From NCBI RefSeq assembly GCF_008727865.1, contig NZ_VTWU01000008.1:62001-126000 (forward strand): DNA of 64,000 bases, in the 5' to 3' direction. This document shows, piece after piece, positions 25,486 to 34,061 of the stretch (positions are counted from its first letter, which is position 1; each line of letters opens with the position of its first letter). Position numbers and translations under genes: made by a program. The stretch comes from Hymenobacter busanensis. GTDB taxonomy: Bacteria; Bacteroidota; Bacteroidia; Cytophagales; Hymenobacteraceae. The notes beneath the pieces were generated by a model. That model was not told where the DNA came from, made no database searches, and saw only the letters and a list, made by a program, of their open reading frames with translations.

Positions 25486-25504
25486 TGTAACCAAATAGGT
25501 TACA
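25486..25504. promoter_or_regulatory. operator 2 of the Rrf2 regulator
   Basis: Palindrome TGTAACC-AAATA-GGTTACA, 42 bases before the rrf2 start. It shares the TGTAAC-N7-GTTACA core with operator 1, which suggests the regulator controls itself. It also lies 21 bases past the end of the YjbR-like gene. Confidence 0.8.
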
Positions 25505-25525
25505 GCAATGTTCGACGGGTCAGAC

Positions 25526-25888
25526 TTACTCCTTCTCGGCTTCGGCCAGCTCGGCCTGCACGGCCCGGGGCAGGGAAGCACGCACCAGGTCGTAGGAATG
25601 GTCGATAAACTCGCGCAGCTGCCGCAGGGTGACACCGGTACCGATGAGCACCGTGTTCCAGTGCTTCTTGTTCATGTGGTAGCCGGGCACCACGAAGTCG
25701 AACTCCTCGCGCAGCTGGACGGCGCGCTCCGGCTCGCACTTCAGGTTCACGCTGCCGAAGTCGTCGATGCTGGTGAGGGCGTAGATTTTGCCGCCGACCT
25801 TAAACACCAGCGTATCGGGGCCGAAGGGCGTTTCCTCGGTGGTGCCGGGCTTGGCGAGGCAGTAGTCGCGGAATTCTTCGATGTTCAT
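25526..25888 (-). CDS. MmcQ/YjbR family protein
   Basis: A 120-residue protein of the YjbR (CyaY-like fold) family. MNIEEFRDYCLAKPGTTEE at the start, PFGPDTLVFKVGGKIYAL and LKCEPERAVQLREEF in the middle, and GYHMNKKHWNTV, with its conserved Lys-His-Trp, match closely. The family is often called DNA-binding; the role is unknown. It lies 23 bases after the small membrane protein gene on the same strand. Confidence 0.92.
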   Translation of the reverse strand: MNIEEFRDYCLAKPGTTEETPFGPDTLVFKVGGKIYALTSIDDFGSVNLKCEPERAVQLREEFDFVVPGYHMNKKHWNTVLIGTGVTLRQLREFIDHSYDLVRASLPRAVQAELAEAEKE

Positions 25889-25911
25889 AACGGCGACGAA
25901 CGGCGGGCCAG

Positions 25912-26091
25912 TTAGCGCAGGATAACGAACTTGAAGAGCATGAAAATCAAACCCGCCAGGAACATCAGCATCGATATCTTATTGATGGTGTGCATGGTGC
26001 GCAGGTTGAAATTGGTGTGGCGGTTCGGGTCTTTCTTGCGGAAGAAATACGTGAGAACCGGGCCAAAATCAAACAAACCTTTGGTACGCAT
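25912..26091 (-). CDS. short membrane protein, DUF6728-like
   Basis: A 59-residue protein. The first half is basic and soluble (FFRKKDPNRHTNFNLRTMH) and the second half is one membrane helix (ISMLMFLAGLIFMLFKFVIL). The FRKKDPNR..NFNLR.MH.INK pattern recurs in short Bacteroidota proteins, as far as I recall under DUF6728. Function is unknown. The ATG at 26091 fits a TACCTTCG promoter box 30 bases upstream. Confidence 0.75.
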   Translation of the reverse strand: MRTKGLFDFGPVLTYFFRKKDPNRHTNFNLRTMHTINKISMLMFLAGLIFMLFKFVILR

Positions 26092-26121
26092 GAGGCAGAA
26101 AATTAAAAGCGGCGGGAAAAG

Positions 26122-26129
26122 CGAAGGTA
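26122..26129 (-). promoter_or_regulatory. -7 box for the 25912-26091 gene
   Basis: On the minus strand it reads TACCTTCG, a one-base variant of TAnnTTTG, 30 bases before the ATG. It may also serve the YjbR-like gene downstream. Confidence 0.4.
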
Positions 26130-26308
26130 GCAAAACGCGCTGCGTAACCACTGCCTTGGCGGGTTGATAACAGCCGGTGCGACCGGATAGTTGCCGGCTG
26201 CCCGGCAAGAAAAACCGAACGGCACTGGCCTATTTTGACTCCCTGGCCACCGACGCTGCAACGTCGATTGTCCGGCGGTGCCTATGCGGTATTCCTAAAT
26301 TTCCCGGC

Positions 26309-26770
26309 ATGAAACTACCGCTCCTCCCCGCTCTGCTCCTGCTTGCTCCCGCCGCTATGGCCCAATCTGCTCCCGCAGCGGCCGAAACCGAGGCCGTGAA
26401 ACAGACCGTCACCCGTTTTTTCGAGGGCCTGCGCAAAGGCGACAGCGCCATGGTGCGCGGCACCCTCGCCCCGGCCGTGGTGCTGCACACCATCAGTGCC
26501 CGCGGTGGCCAAACCCAGGTGCTGGCCGAAAGCCCGAAAGAGTTTCTGCAGGCTGTGGGTACGCCGCACAAGGAAGTGTGGGATGAGCGCATCACGTTCG
26601 AGCGGGTGCTGCTGGACGGGCAGTTGGCCAGCGTATGGACGCCCTACCAGTTCTACCTCGGCAACAAGTTCAGCCACTGCGGCTACAACTCGTTTCAACT
26701 GGTGAAACTGGCCGCGGGCTGGCGCATTGTCTACGTCATCGACACGCGGCGCAAAGACGGCTGCAAGTAA
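26309..26770 (+). CDS. secreted NTF2-like protein
   Basis: A 153-residue protein with a signal peptide (MKLPLLPALLLLAPAAMAQ). The mature part has the NTF2/SnoaL-like layout: helix VKQTVTRFFEGLRKGDSAMV, then strands around VVLHTISARG, ASVWTPYQFYLG and GWRIVYVIDTR. Related Bacteroidota proteins are annotated as lumazine-binding or nuclear transport factor 2-like, without a proven function. The start is the ATG at 26309. Confidence 0.85.
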   Translation: MKLPLLPALLLLAPAAMAQSAPAAAETEAVKQTVTRFFEGLRKGDSAMVRGTLAPAVVLHTISARGGQTQVLAESPKEFLQAVGTPHKEVWDERITFERVLLDGQLASVWTPYQFYLGNKFSHCGYNSFQLVKLAAGWRIVYVIDTRRKDGCK

Positions 26771-26786
26771 GAGCGGTGGAGGCGGA

Positions 26787-27107
26787 TTAAAACGCCGGAA
26801 TTCGCCGCACCGGCGCGTCATCTACCTTCCAGCAATCCAGCTCGAATAAATTGCCTTGCTGATCCAGATACAGCGACACGAGCACCGGCACACCGTCTTC
26901 GTCGAGAAATTGCGTGCTGGCAACCCGCTCGCCCAGGCGCTGCTCGGGGTGGGAGCTGACGAACCGCAAGCTCCCAACGCCGCTGGCCGTGATGTCGGCC
27001 ACCTGGGCCGCGTGCAGTTGCCCCAGCAACTGCTCAGCCTGCGCATGGTCGCGCAGCAAGTAAATAAGCAGTCCTAGCTCGGGCAGGTTCAACGGACGGC
27101 TGGTCAT
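26787..27107 (-). CDS. DUF6984-like small protein
   Basis: A 106-residue soluble protein. The pattern GVGSLRFVS, then STQFLDEDGVPVLVSLYLD and LFELDCWKVDDAPVRRIP, resembles the family I recall as DUF6984, which is found near toxin-immunity genes and elsewhere. Function is unknown. It follows the HAD gene by 9 bases on the same strand, so the two are probably an operon. Confidence 0.7.
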   Translation of the reverse strand: MTSRPLNLPELGLLIYLLRDHAQAEQLLGQLHAAQVADITASGVGSLRFVSSHPEQRLGERVASTQFLDEDGVPVLVSLYLDQQGNLFELDCWKVDDAPVRRIPAF

Positions 27108-27116
27108 GGCAAGCAG

Positions 27117-27788
27117 CTACGGTTTCTGCTTCTGATCAAAACCCACAATCTGGGCGGCGTCTAACTGCCCGAGGTGCGACACGATGCGGTCGGCGTGGTG
27201 CAGGTCCTGCCCTTCTGAATGCTCGCTGCGGTAGCCGATGCAGTACATGCCGGCGGCTTTGGCGGCCGTTACGCCGTTGGCCGAGTCTTCGATGACCAGG
27301 CAGTGTTGGGGGGCTACGCCGGCCAGCTTCGCCGCGTGCAGAAAAATGGCCGGGTCGGGCTTGGAGCGCGGAAAGTCCTCCCCGCTCACGAGGTTGTCGA
27401 AGTACGGGTACAGGCCGAAGCGCGTGAACACCCGGGCAATGGTTTCCTTGGAAGCCGACGAAGCCAGCTGCAGCGGCACGCCCGCGCGGTGCAGATCGAG
27501 CACCAGTTCCCGCGCGCCGGGCAACAGGTCCAGCTCGGTGTCGGCATCGAAGGCAGCGCCGAACAGTTCCCGCTTGCGCAGCATCAGCGTTTCCACGTCG
27601 CCAACGAGGCCAAACTCCTGCTTAAGCTGCTGGTAGACGTTGCGCGTAGACGAGCCCAGGAACGTGGCGTACTCCTCGGCCGACATTGGAATACCCAGCT
27701 CGGCGAAATGGCGAAAAAAGGCGTCGTGGTGCAGCGGCTCGGTGTCAACGAGCACGCCGTCCATGTCGAAAATGACGGTTTGAATCAT
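27117..27788 (-). CDS. HAD-IA hydrolase, beta-phosphoglucomutase-like
   Basis: A 223-residue HAD subfamily IA enzyme. Motif I is FDMDGVLVDTEP (Asp8, Asp10); the small helical cap follows at about 15-90; motif II is LASSASKE, motif III KPDPAIF, and motif IV VIEDSANGVTAAKAAGM. The ED.ANG.. loop is typical of sugar-phosphate phosphatases and beta-phosphoglucomutases. The cap residues do not fix the substrate. The ATG at 27788 is the family start, with a TACCTTTG box 26 bases upstream. Confidence 0.9.
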   Translation of the reverse strand: MIQTVIFDMDGVLVDTEPLHHDAFFRHFAELGIPMSAEEYATFLGSSTRNVYQQLKQEFGLVGDVETLMLRKRELFGAAFDADTELDLLPGARELVLDLHRAGVPLQLASSASKETIARVFTRFGLYPYFDNLVSGEDFPRSKPDPAIFLHAAKLAGVAPQHCLVIEDSANGVTAAKAAGMYCIGYRSEHSEGQDLHHADRIVSHLGQLDAAQIVGFDQKQKP

Positions 27789-27814
27789 GCGGGCGGCTTG
27801 GGTGGAAGGCGCGG

Positions 27815-27822
27815 CAAAGGTA
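27815..27822 (-). promoter_or_regulatory. -7 box of the HAD gene promoter
   Basis: On the minus strand it reads TACCTTTG, an exact TAnnTTTG match, 26 bases before the ATG. The nearest TTTG lies only 14 bases upstream, shorter than the usual spacer. Confidence 0.5.
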
Positions 27823-27835
27823 GACAGTCGGTACG

Positions 27836-27903
27836 GCAAAGCCCGTTCGGCCCCAACCAACACCCGGCTTGGCAGGGCGCTGGCGGAGCCAGACGGGCTT
27901 TGC
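27836..27903. repeat. inverted repeat with long loop
   Basis: Arms 27836-27846 and 27893-27903 (GCAAAGCCCGT) are perfectly complementary over 11 bases, with a GC-rich 46-base loop. It lies between the tolC-like stop and the HAD promoter. No T-run follows on either strand, so termination is uncertain. Confidence 0.5.
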
Positions 27904-27927
27904 GAATTACCAGTTATCGACGAAGCG

Positions 27928-29361
27928 TTACTGCCAGCCGCCACCCAACGCCCGGTACACATTCACCGTGGCATTCAGCTGCTGGAGCTTGGTTTCAATC
28001 AGGTCGAACTTCGATTCCAGGGCGTCGCGCTGGGTGAAGAGCACCTCGGTATAATCGGCGCGGGCCGAGCTGAAGAGGCTGTTGGAAATGGTGCTCGACT
28101 CGTTCAGGGCCTGCACTTCCTTGGCTTTTTCGCCGTAGCTTTTTTCCAGGTTGCTGATGCTGGCCAGTTGGTTGGCTACCTCGATGTAGGCGTTCAGCAC
28201 GGTGCGCTCGTAGTTGTACACGGCCTGCGTCTGGCGGGCGTTGGCGCTGTAGTACAGGGCCTTGATGCCGTTCTTGTTGAACAGCGGCGCGGCTAGGTCG
28301 CCGGCCAGCGACAGGAGCATCGACTCGGGCAAGGTGGTGAGCAGCGTGGGATTAAACGCGGCCGCCCCCACGGCAGCCGTGATGTCCAGCCGCGGGTAGA
28401 AGTTGGTGCGGGCCACCTGCACGTCCAGCTTGGCGGCGGCCAGGTTCTGCTCGGCCTGCCGGATGTCGGGGCGGTTCTGCAGCAGCTGGGCGGGCACGCC
28501 TGCCTGCATGGCTTTCGGCACCAGGTCGTTAAACGAAGCGGCGTTGCGCACCACCGGCTGCGGGTAGCGGCCGGCCAGAAAATTGATGCGGTTTTCCGTC
28601 TCCACGATGCGCTGCTGGATGTCGTACTGAATGGCCTGGGTGTGGTGCACCTGGGCCTCGAAGCGGCGCACGGCCAGCTCGGTTACCCGGGCCGCGTCCT
28701 TCTGCAGCCGCACGGCCTTCAGCGCGTTGCCCTGAATGTCGAGGTTCTGCCGGATGATGGCCAGCTGGTTGTCGAGGGCCAGCAACTCGTAGTAGGAGCT
28801 GGCAATTTCGGCCACCAGGTTGGTCACGGTGAAGTTTTTGCCCTCCACCGAAGCTAGGTAGCGCAGCGCGGCGGCTTTTTTGGCGTTGCGCAGCTTGTGC
28901 CAGATGTCCACTTCCCAGCGGGCGTAGGCCCCCACCTGAAAGTTGGTCAGCGGATCGGGCGTGCGGCGCTCCGGCTTGATGTCGACGTTTTCTTCGGTAG
29001 CACCGGGCAGGGTGTAGCGGGCGGCTTTTTCTACCTCGGCACCGGCGCCCAGGCCCACGGAGGGCAGGTACTCGCCTTTGCGGGCCCGCACTTCCTGCTG
29101 CGCAATGTCAATTTCCTGGCGCGTGATGTTCAGCTCCTGGTTGCGCTGCAGGGCCGTGTCAATCAGGGCTACTAGGTTGGGGTCGGTGAAAAATTCCTTC
29201 CACCGCAGGCGGGCCGAGTTGGCCGAGTCTTGGGCGGTGCCGAAACTCACCGGCACGGATTTGTTCTCGGTTTTCACCGCCAGCTGCGGGGTTTTGCAGG
29301 CGCCTACCGCCAGCGCCAGGCTGGCAGCGCCCAGGTAGCTATACAAACGGTACTTACGCAT
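27928..29361 (-). CDS. outer-membrane efflux lipoprotein (TolC/OprM type)
   Basis: A 477-residue outer-membrane channel of the NodT/OprM type, the exit duct of the RND pump. The signal peptide ends in a lipobox (ALAVGAC, Cys22). Two repeats of four helices follow; QVGAYARWEVDIWHKLRNAK at about 145-165 and the mirrored block near 395-420 are the OEP domain signatures. Its start overlaps the stop of the permease gene by 8 bases, so both are translated together. Confidence 0.93.
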   Translation of the reverse strand: MRKYRLYSYLGAASLALAVGACKTPQLAVKTENKSVPVSFGTAQDSANSARLRWKEFFTDPNLVALIDTALQRNQELNITRQEIDIAQQEVRARKGEYLPSVGLGAGAEVEKAARYTLPGATEENVDIKPERRTPDPLTNFQVGAYARWEVDIWHKLRNAKKAAALRYLASVEGKNFTVTNLVAEIASSYYELLALDNQLAIIRQNLDIQGNALKAVRLQKDAARVTELAVRRFEAQVHHTQAIQYDIQQRIVETENRINFLAGRYPQPVVRNAASFNDLVPKAMQAGVPAQLLQNRPDIRQAEQNLAAAKLDVQVARTNFYPRLDITAAVGAAAFNPTLLTTLPESMLLSLAGDLAAPLFNKNGIKALYYSANARQTQAVYNYERTVLNAYIEVANQLASISNLEKSYGEKAKEVQALNESSTISNSLFSSARADYTEVLFTQRDALESKFDLIETKLQQLNATVNVYRALGGGWQ

Positions 29362-32300
29362 AGGGCTCCATTTCTTCCAGTGTCACGCGGGGCTCTACGC
29401 CTTCGAGGATCGGGGCTTCGTTTTCGTCCCGAATCAGTTTTTTGCTGCCGGCCAGGGTGCCGAACAAGTAGTACAAGCCGGGGATGATGATGACGCCGAA
29501 CACGGTGCCGAACAGCATGCCGCCCAAGGCCGACGAGCCGATGGTGCGGTTGCCAATGGCCCCGGCGCCGGTGGCCACCACCAGCGGAATCAGGCCGGCA
29601 ATAAAGGCAAACGAGGTCATCAGAATGGGGCGGAAACGCACTTTGGCGCCTTCGATTGCAGCCTCGCTCACCGACAGTCCTTCTTCGTGCTTCAGGGCCG
29701 CGAATTCCACGATCAGCACCGCGTTCTTACCCAGCAGACCCACGAGCATCACCAGCCCCACCTGGGCGTAAATGTCGTTGGCCAGACCAAACATTTTGAT
29801 GAACAGGAACGAGCCGAACACGCCCGCTACCAGCGAGAAAATAACGGCCAGCGGCAGCATAAAGCTTTCGTACTGCGCGGCCAGTACCAGGTACACGAAC
29901 ACGAGCACCACCAGGAAAATGATGGTCGATTCGTTGCCGCGGCCCACTTCGTCTTTCGAGAGGCCGCCCCAGTCGATGTCGTAGCCGTGGGGCAAGTCTT
30001 TAGCTACCTCCTGCACCGCCTTGATGGCCTCACCCGAGCTGTAGCCGGGGGCTGCGCCGCCCCGAATGGAGGCCGTGGTGTACATGTTGTAGCGGTTGAT
30101 TTCGTTGGCGCCCTGGGTCTTCACGATTTTCATGAAGGCCGAGAACGGCACCATGTCGCCCTTGTCGTTTTTGGCCCACATGTTCAGCACATCCTCGGGC
30201 AGCTTGCGGTACTCGGGCGAGGCCTGCACAAACACCTTGAAGAAGCGCTGGTACTTGATGAAGCCCAGCTCGTAGGTTGAGCCCACCAGCACCGACAGGG
30301 TGTTCATGGCGTTGCCGATGCTCACGCCTTTCTGCATGGCCAGGTCGTTGTCGATTTTCAACTCGTACTGCGGGTAATTGGCCGAGAAGAAGGTGAACAG
30401 GCCGGCCAGCTCCTTGCGCTTCTTGAGCTTGGCCATGAACTCGGCATTCACCTTTTCCAGGGCTTTGTAGTCGCCGGAGTTGGTTTTGTCGAGCAGCTGC
30501 AGCTGAAAACCGCCCGCCGCGCCGTAGCCCGGCACCGCCGGCGGCTCGAAGAATTCGATGGTCGCGCCGGGAATCTCGTGCGCCTTCTTCTCCAGGTTTT
30601 CGATGATGTCGGCAATGGATTCCTTGCGTTCCGACCACGGTTTCAGGTCGAGCAGCAAGGTGCCGGCGTTGGAGCCGCGGCCTTCAGTCAGCACTTCGTA
30701 GCCGGCCAGCGAAGAGATGTTGGCAATGCCGGGAATGTCCTTGGCCAGGCCGGCCAGGCGCTGCGACACCGCGTTGGTTTGCTCCAGCGTGGTGCCGGGC
30801 GGCGTCTGCACAATGGCGTAAATCAGGCCCTGGTCTTCGCTCGGGATAAAACCCGCCGGCAGCCCCGCCGTGATGCCCCAGATGCCCAGCCCGAAGGCCA
30901 GCAGCAGGCCCAGGGTGATGTAGCGCTTGGCCACAATCAGCGTCAGCAGGCGCACGTAGGCGTTGGTGAGCTTCTCGAAACCGCGGTTAAACCAGTCGAA
31001 GAAGCGCTGCAGGGGCGTCTGCTTCTTGGGTTGGCCGTGGTGGTTTTTCAGAATCATGGCGCAAAGCACCGGCGTCAGCGTTAGGGCTACGAGGCCCGAA
31101 ATGACAATGCCCGTGGCCATGGTGATGGAAAACTGGCGGTAGAAAATACCCACCGGGCCGGTCATGAACGACACCGGCACAAATACGGCCGTCATCATGA
31201 TGGTAATGGCAATGATGGCGCCGCTGATTTCGCCCACCACTTTGCGCACCGCATTGTAGGGCGAGAGGTGCTCTTCCTCCATCTTGGCGTGCACGGCCTC
31301 AATCACCACAATGGCGTTGTCGACCACGATGCCGATGGAAAGTACCAGGGCAAACAGCGTAATCATGTTGATGGTGAGGCCGAATGCCTGCATGGCAATG
31401 AACGAGCCGACCAGCGACACGGGCACGGCCAGGGCCGGAATGAGCGTGGAGCGCCAGTCGCCCAGGAACAGGAACACCACCAGGGCCACCAGAATAAAGG
31501 CGTCGCGCAGGGTGTGAATTACATTCTCAATCGAGGCGTCGAGGAAGTTCGACACGTCGTAGGTGATTTTGTAGTCCATGCCGGGCGGAAAGCTGGTTTT
31601 CTTCAGCTCTTCCAGCTTAGCTTTCACTTCCTTAATCACATCGGAGGCGTTGGAGCCGTAGGTCTGCTTGAGCACGATGGCCGCCGACGGATACTGATTC
31701 AGGTTGGAGTAGATGTCGTAGTACTCCGAGCCCAGCTCCACGGTGGCCACGTCGCGTAGGTGCAGGCTTTCGCCGTTGGCGTTGGCCCGCAACACCACGT
31801 TTTTGTACTGTTCCACGTCGTTGAAGCGGCCCTGATAGCTGAGCACGTACTCCAAGGACTGCGCCTGCTTGCCGTCGGAGCGGCCGATGCGGCCCGGCGA
31901 GCCGATAACACTCTGCTCTTCCAGCGCCTTCATCACGTCGTCGACCGAGATGTTGTAGGCGCGCATGCGGTCGGGCTTGAGCCACACGCGCATGGCGTAC
32001 TGGCGGCTGCCCAGAATGCTGGCCCGCCCAATGCCGTTGAGGCGCTGCAGCTCGGGCAGCATGTTCACGCCGGCAAAGTTGAACAGGTACTTCATGTCCG
32101 TGTTCTTGTCTTTCGAGTACAAGTTCACGTACATCAGCATGTTGGGCACCACGCGGTTTACCACCACGCCTTCGCGCTGCACCAGCAGCGGCAGGCGGTT
32201 GAGCACCTGCGCAATGCGGGTGTTCACGTTCACCACGGCCTGGTCCGGGTTGGTGCCCAGGTTGAACACAATCTGGATGTTGGCCTCGCCGGCCGATACG

Positions 32301-32545
32301 GCGTCGGAGGTCATGTATTTCATGCCCGGCACGCCGTTGACGGCCTGCTCCAAGGGAATGAGTACCGACTCGGTCAGCACCTTGGCGCTGGCGCCGGGGT
32401 ACGAGGCGCTGACCATGACCAGCGGCGGGGAAATTTCGGGAAACTGCGACGTGGGCAGCTGCACGATGGCCAGCCCGCCCAAAAGCAGAATGGACACCGA
32501 AATAACGATGGCGAAAACCGGCCGTCGAATGAATTTGCTGAACAT
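29354..32545 (-). CDS. RND efflux permease, HAE1 (AcrB) family
   Basis: A 1063-residue proton-driven drug exporter of the inner membrane. The N-terminal helix (IRRPVFAIVISVSILLLGG), two large periplasmic loops and twelve helices have the AcrB layout and length. The proton relay has Asp409 in VVDNAIVVIEAV; the second Asp of AcrB is Asn410 here, a common variant. Lys940 in GLLGKNAVLIVEF matches AcrB Lys940. It sits between the adaptor and the channel genes, so the three make a complete pump. The substrate is unknown. Confidence 0.95.
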   Translation of the reverse strand: MFSKFIRRPVFAIVISVSILLLGGLAIVQLPTSQFPEISPPLVMVSASYPGASAKVLTESVLIPLEQAVNGVPGMKYMTSDAVSAGEANIQIVFNLGTNPDQAVVNVNTRIAQVLNRLPLLVQREGVVVNRVVPNMLMYVNLYSKDKNTDMKYLFNFAGVNMLPELQRLNGIGRASILGSRQYAMRVWLKPDRMRAYNISVDDVMKALEEQSVIGSPGRIGRSDGKQAQSLEYVLSYQGRFNDVEQYKNVVLRANANGESLHLRDVATVELGSEYYDIYSNLNQYPSAAIVLKQTYGSNASDVIKEVKAKLEELKKTSFPPGMDYKITYDVSNFLDASIENVIHTLRDAFILVALVVFLFLGDWRSTLIPALAVPVSLVGSFIAMQAFGLTINMITLFALVLSIGIVVDNAIVVIEAVHAKMEEEHLSPYNAVRKVVGEISGAIIAITIMMTAVFVPVSFMTGPVGIFYRQFSITMATGIVISGLVALTLTPVLCAMILKNHHGQPKKQTPLQRFFDWFNRGFEKLTNAYVRLLTLIVAKRYITLGLLLAFGLGIWGITAGLPAGFIPSEDQGLIYAIVQTPPGTTLEQTNAVSQRLAGLAKDIPGIANISSLAGYEVLTEGRGSNAGTLLLDLKPWSERKESIADIIENLEKKAHEIPGATIEFFEPPAVPGYGAAGGFQLQLLDKTNSGDYKALEKVNAEFMAKLKKRKELAGLFTFFSANYPQYELKIDNDLAMQKGVSIGNAMNTLSVLVGSTYELGFIKYQRFFKVFVQASPEYRKLPEDVLNMWAKNDKGDMVPFSAFMKIVKTQGANEINRYNMYTTASIRGGAAPGYSSGEAIKAVQEVAKDLPHGYDIDWGGLSKDEVGRGNESTIIFLVVLVFVYLVLAAQYESFMLPLAVIFSLVAGVFGSFLFIKMFGLANDIYAQVGLVMLVGLLGKNAVLIVEFAALKHEEGLSVSEAAIEGAKVRFRPILMTSFAFIAGLIPLVVATGAGAIGNRTIGSSALGGMLFGTVFGVIIIPGLYYLFGTLAGSKKLIRDENEAPILEGVEPRVTLEEMEPYA

Positions 32546-32552
32546 TTTTTTG

Positions 32553-32660
32553 GCTATTAGCTACTGGCTGATGGCTGTTAGCTGGTTCTGGAAAAGCACT
32601 ACAAGGCCGCTGCTGTCCGCTCGTTGCCTGTGAAAAAGGCTAGCAGCTAACAGCTAGTGG
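32553..32660. repeat. intergenic inverted repeat inside the efflux operon
   Basis: GCTGTTAGCTG at 32574-32584 and its complement CAGCTAACAGC at 32644-32654 are a perfect 11-base inverted repeat, with flanking TTTTGGC/GCCAAAAG similarity. Several TTAGCT words crowd the left arm. It fills most of the gap between the adaptor and permease genes. Confidence 0.6.
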
Positions 32661-32669
32661 CCAAAAGCT

Positions 32670-33761
32670 TTATTCAGAGTACACTTTCAGGTGCGCGATG
32701 ACGCTCTGCGGGGCCTTGTAGTCGTAGGCCACTGTGTCGCCGTCTTTCACTTTGCGCAGGCCTTCCAGCATAATCCGGTCGTTGGCCGTAATTCCGGCTT
32801 GGATGACGTACAGATCAGGCATTTCGGAGCCAATCTTGATTTCGCGCTGGTGCACCACGTTGTTCTTGTCGACCACGAACACGTACTTCTTTTCCAAAAT
32901 CTCGAAGGTGGCTTTCTGCGGAATGATCAGCGCGTGTTGCAGCGGCACGGTCATCAGTACGCTGCCGGTTTCGCCGTTGCGCAGCAGGCCGTCGGGGTTC
33001 GGGAAAGTGGCGCGGAAGGCAATGTTGCCGGTTTCGTTGTTGAAATCGGCCTCGATGGTTTGCACCACACCGGTCTGATTGAACACCTCGTTGTTGGCCA
33101 TGCGCAGCTTCACGTGCGCGACCTTGTCGTTGGCTTTGGCGTGGGCCTTGTAAGCCAGGTATTCGGCCTCGGGCACGTTGTAGTACACCCACATCTTGCT
33201 ATTATCCGATAGCGTCGTGAGCAGGTCGCCTTCGTCCACCAAGCTGCCGAGCCGGGCCTGAAAGTGGTCCATAATGCCGCTGAACGGCGCCCGAATGGTG
33301 GTGAAGCCCAGGTGCGTCTGGGCCAGGGCCACTTCGGCTTTGGCCTTTTCCAGCTTGGCCTGTGACAAGGCCAACTCGTTCGGCGACACAATTTTACCGT
33401 CGGCCAGCTTCTTCGTGTTCTGGTACTCGATGCTCACAAACTTGGCCTCGGCCTCGGCCTTTTTCAGCTCGGCCTGGTACAGCAGCGGCATGATCTGGAA
33501 CATCAGTTGCCCCTCGTGTACCTGTTGCCCTTCGTCGACGAAGATCTTCTGCAGGTAGCCCTTTTCCAGTGCCCGCAATTCAATGTGCTGGATGGAATGT
33601 ACCTGAGCTACGTACTCCTTGGTGATGGTCGTGTCGCGCTGCAGCGGACTGGTTACCAGAAATCTGAGCTTCTCTTCTTTGGCCTCTTCGTGTTTCGAGC
33701 AGCTGGTGGAGCAATACAAGAAACCCAAGCTCATACCCATGAGCAGGAACGTTCTTTTCAT
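32670..33761 (-). CDS. RND periplasmic adaptor (membrane fusion protein), lipoprotein
   Basis: A 363-residue adaptor linking the inner-membrane pump to the outer-membrane channel. The N-terminus has a lipobox-like stretch (LYCSTSCSK, lipid Cys at about 21). The lipoyl half-motifs flank a helical hairpin at about 80-150 (FVDEGQQVHEGQLMFQI and TIRAPFSGIMDHFQARLGS). A beta-barrel follows (FRATFPNPDGLLRNGETGSV), then a membrane-proximal domain. It is the first gene of the three-gene efflux operon, with about 124 bases to the permease gene. Confidence 0.93.
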   Translation of the reverse strand: MKRTFLLMGMSLGFLYCSTSCSKHEEAKEEKLRFLVTSPLQRDTTITKEYVAQVHSIQHIELRALEKGYLQKIFVDEGQQVHEGQLMFQIMPLLYQAELKKAEAEAKFVSIEYQNTKKLADGKIVSPNELALSQAKLEKAKAEVALAQTHLGFTTIRAPFSGIMDHFQARLGSLVDEGDLLTTLSDNSKMWVYYNVPEAEYLAYKAHAKANDKVAHVKLRMANNEVFNQTGVVQTIEADFNNETGNIAFRATFPNPDGLLRNGETGSVLMTVPLQHALIIPQKATFEILEKKYVFVVDKNNVVHQREIKIGSEMPDLYVIQAGITANDRIMLEGLRKVKDGDTVAYDYKAPQSVIAHLKVYSE

Positions 33762-33984
33762 AAGTACCTTAACAGGCGGTTAGTAGTCCTGGAAAACGAG
33801 GTGGTTGCGGCACGCACAGGTCAACATCAGCGTCAATGCCGGCGCCGCAAAGCGGGTTTACTGATGTTGGGTGCTGCAAAACAAGCGTGGCTACATGAAG
33901 ACGCTATGAATAGGCAACAATCCCTGCAACTACCGCTGCGCTTGCCGGTAGATTATCCTTTCCGTGGCCGTTCAGATTGGGCAT
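33762..33984. other. intergenic region upstream of the efflux operon
   Basis: No gene or clear promoter box could be recognised. The region should hold the control site of the efflux operon, but I see no strong palindrome and no adjacent regulator gene. Confidence 0.4.
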
Positions 33985-34024
33985 AAAACAAGCAAGCGGA
34001 CCCTGGAGTCCGCTTGCTTGTTTT
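33985..34024. terminator. Rho-independent terminator downstream of ispG
   Basis: A perfect 17-bp stem with a 6-base loop. It ends in T4 on the plus strand and T4 on the minus strand, and stands 38 bases past the ispG stop. Confidence 0.85.
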
Positions 34025-34061
34025 ATTACGCTACTGCCGTTTCGTAAACGGTGTCTACCAA

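Noticed and set aside
31315-31321. Loss of one proton-relay Asp (VDN instead of VDD) in the RND permease
   Set aside because: Asn at this place is common in HAE1 proteins; Asp409 and Lys940 are kept, so the pump is probably active.
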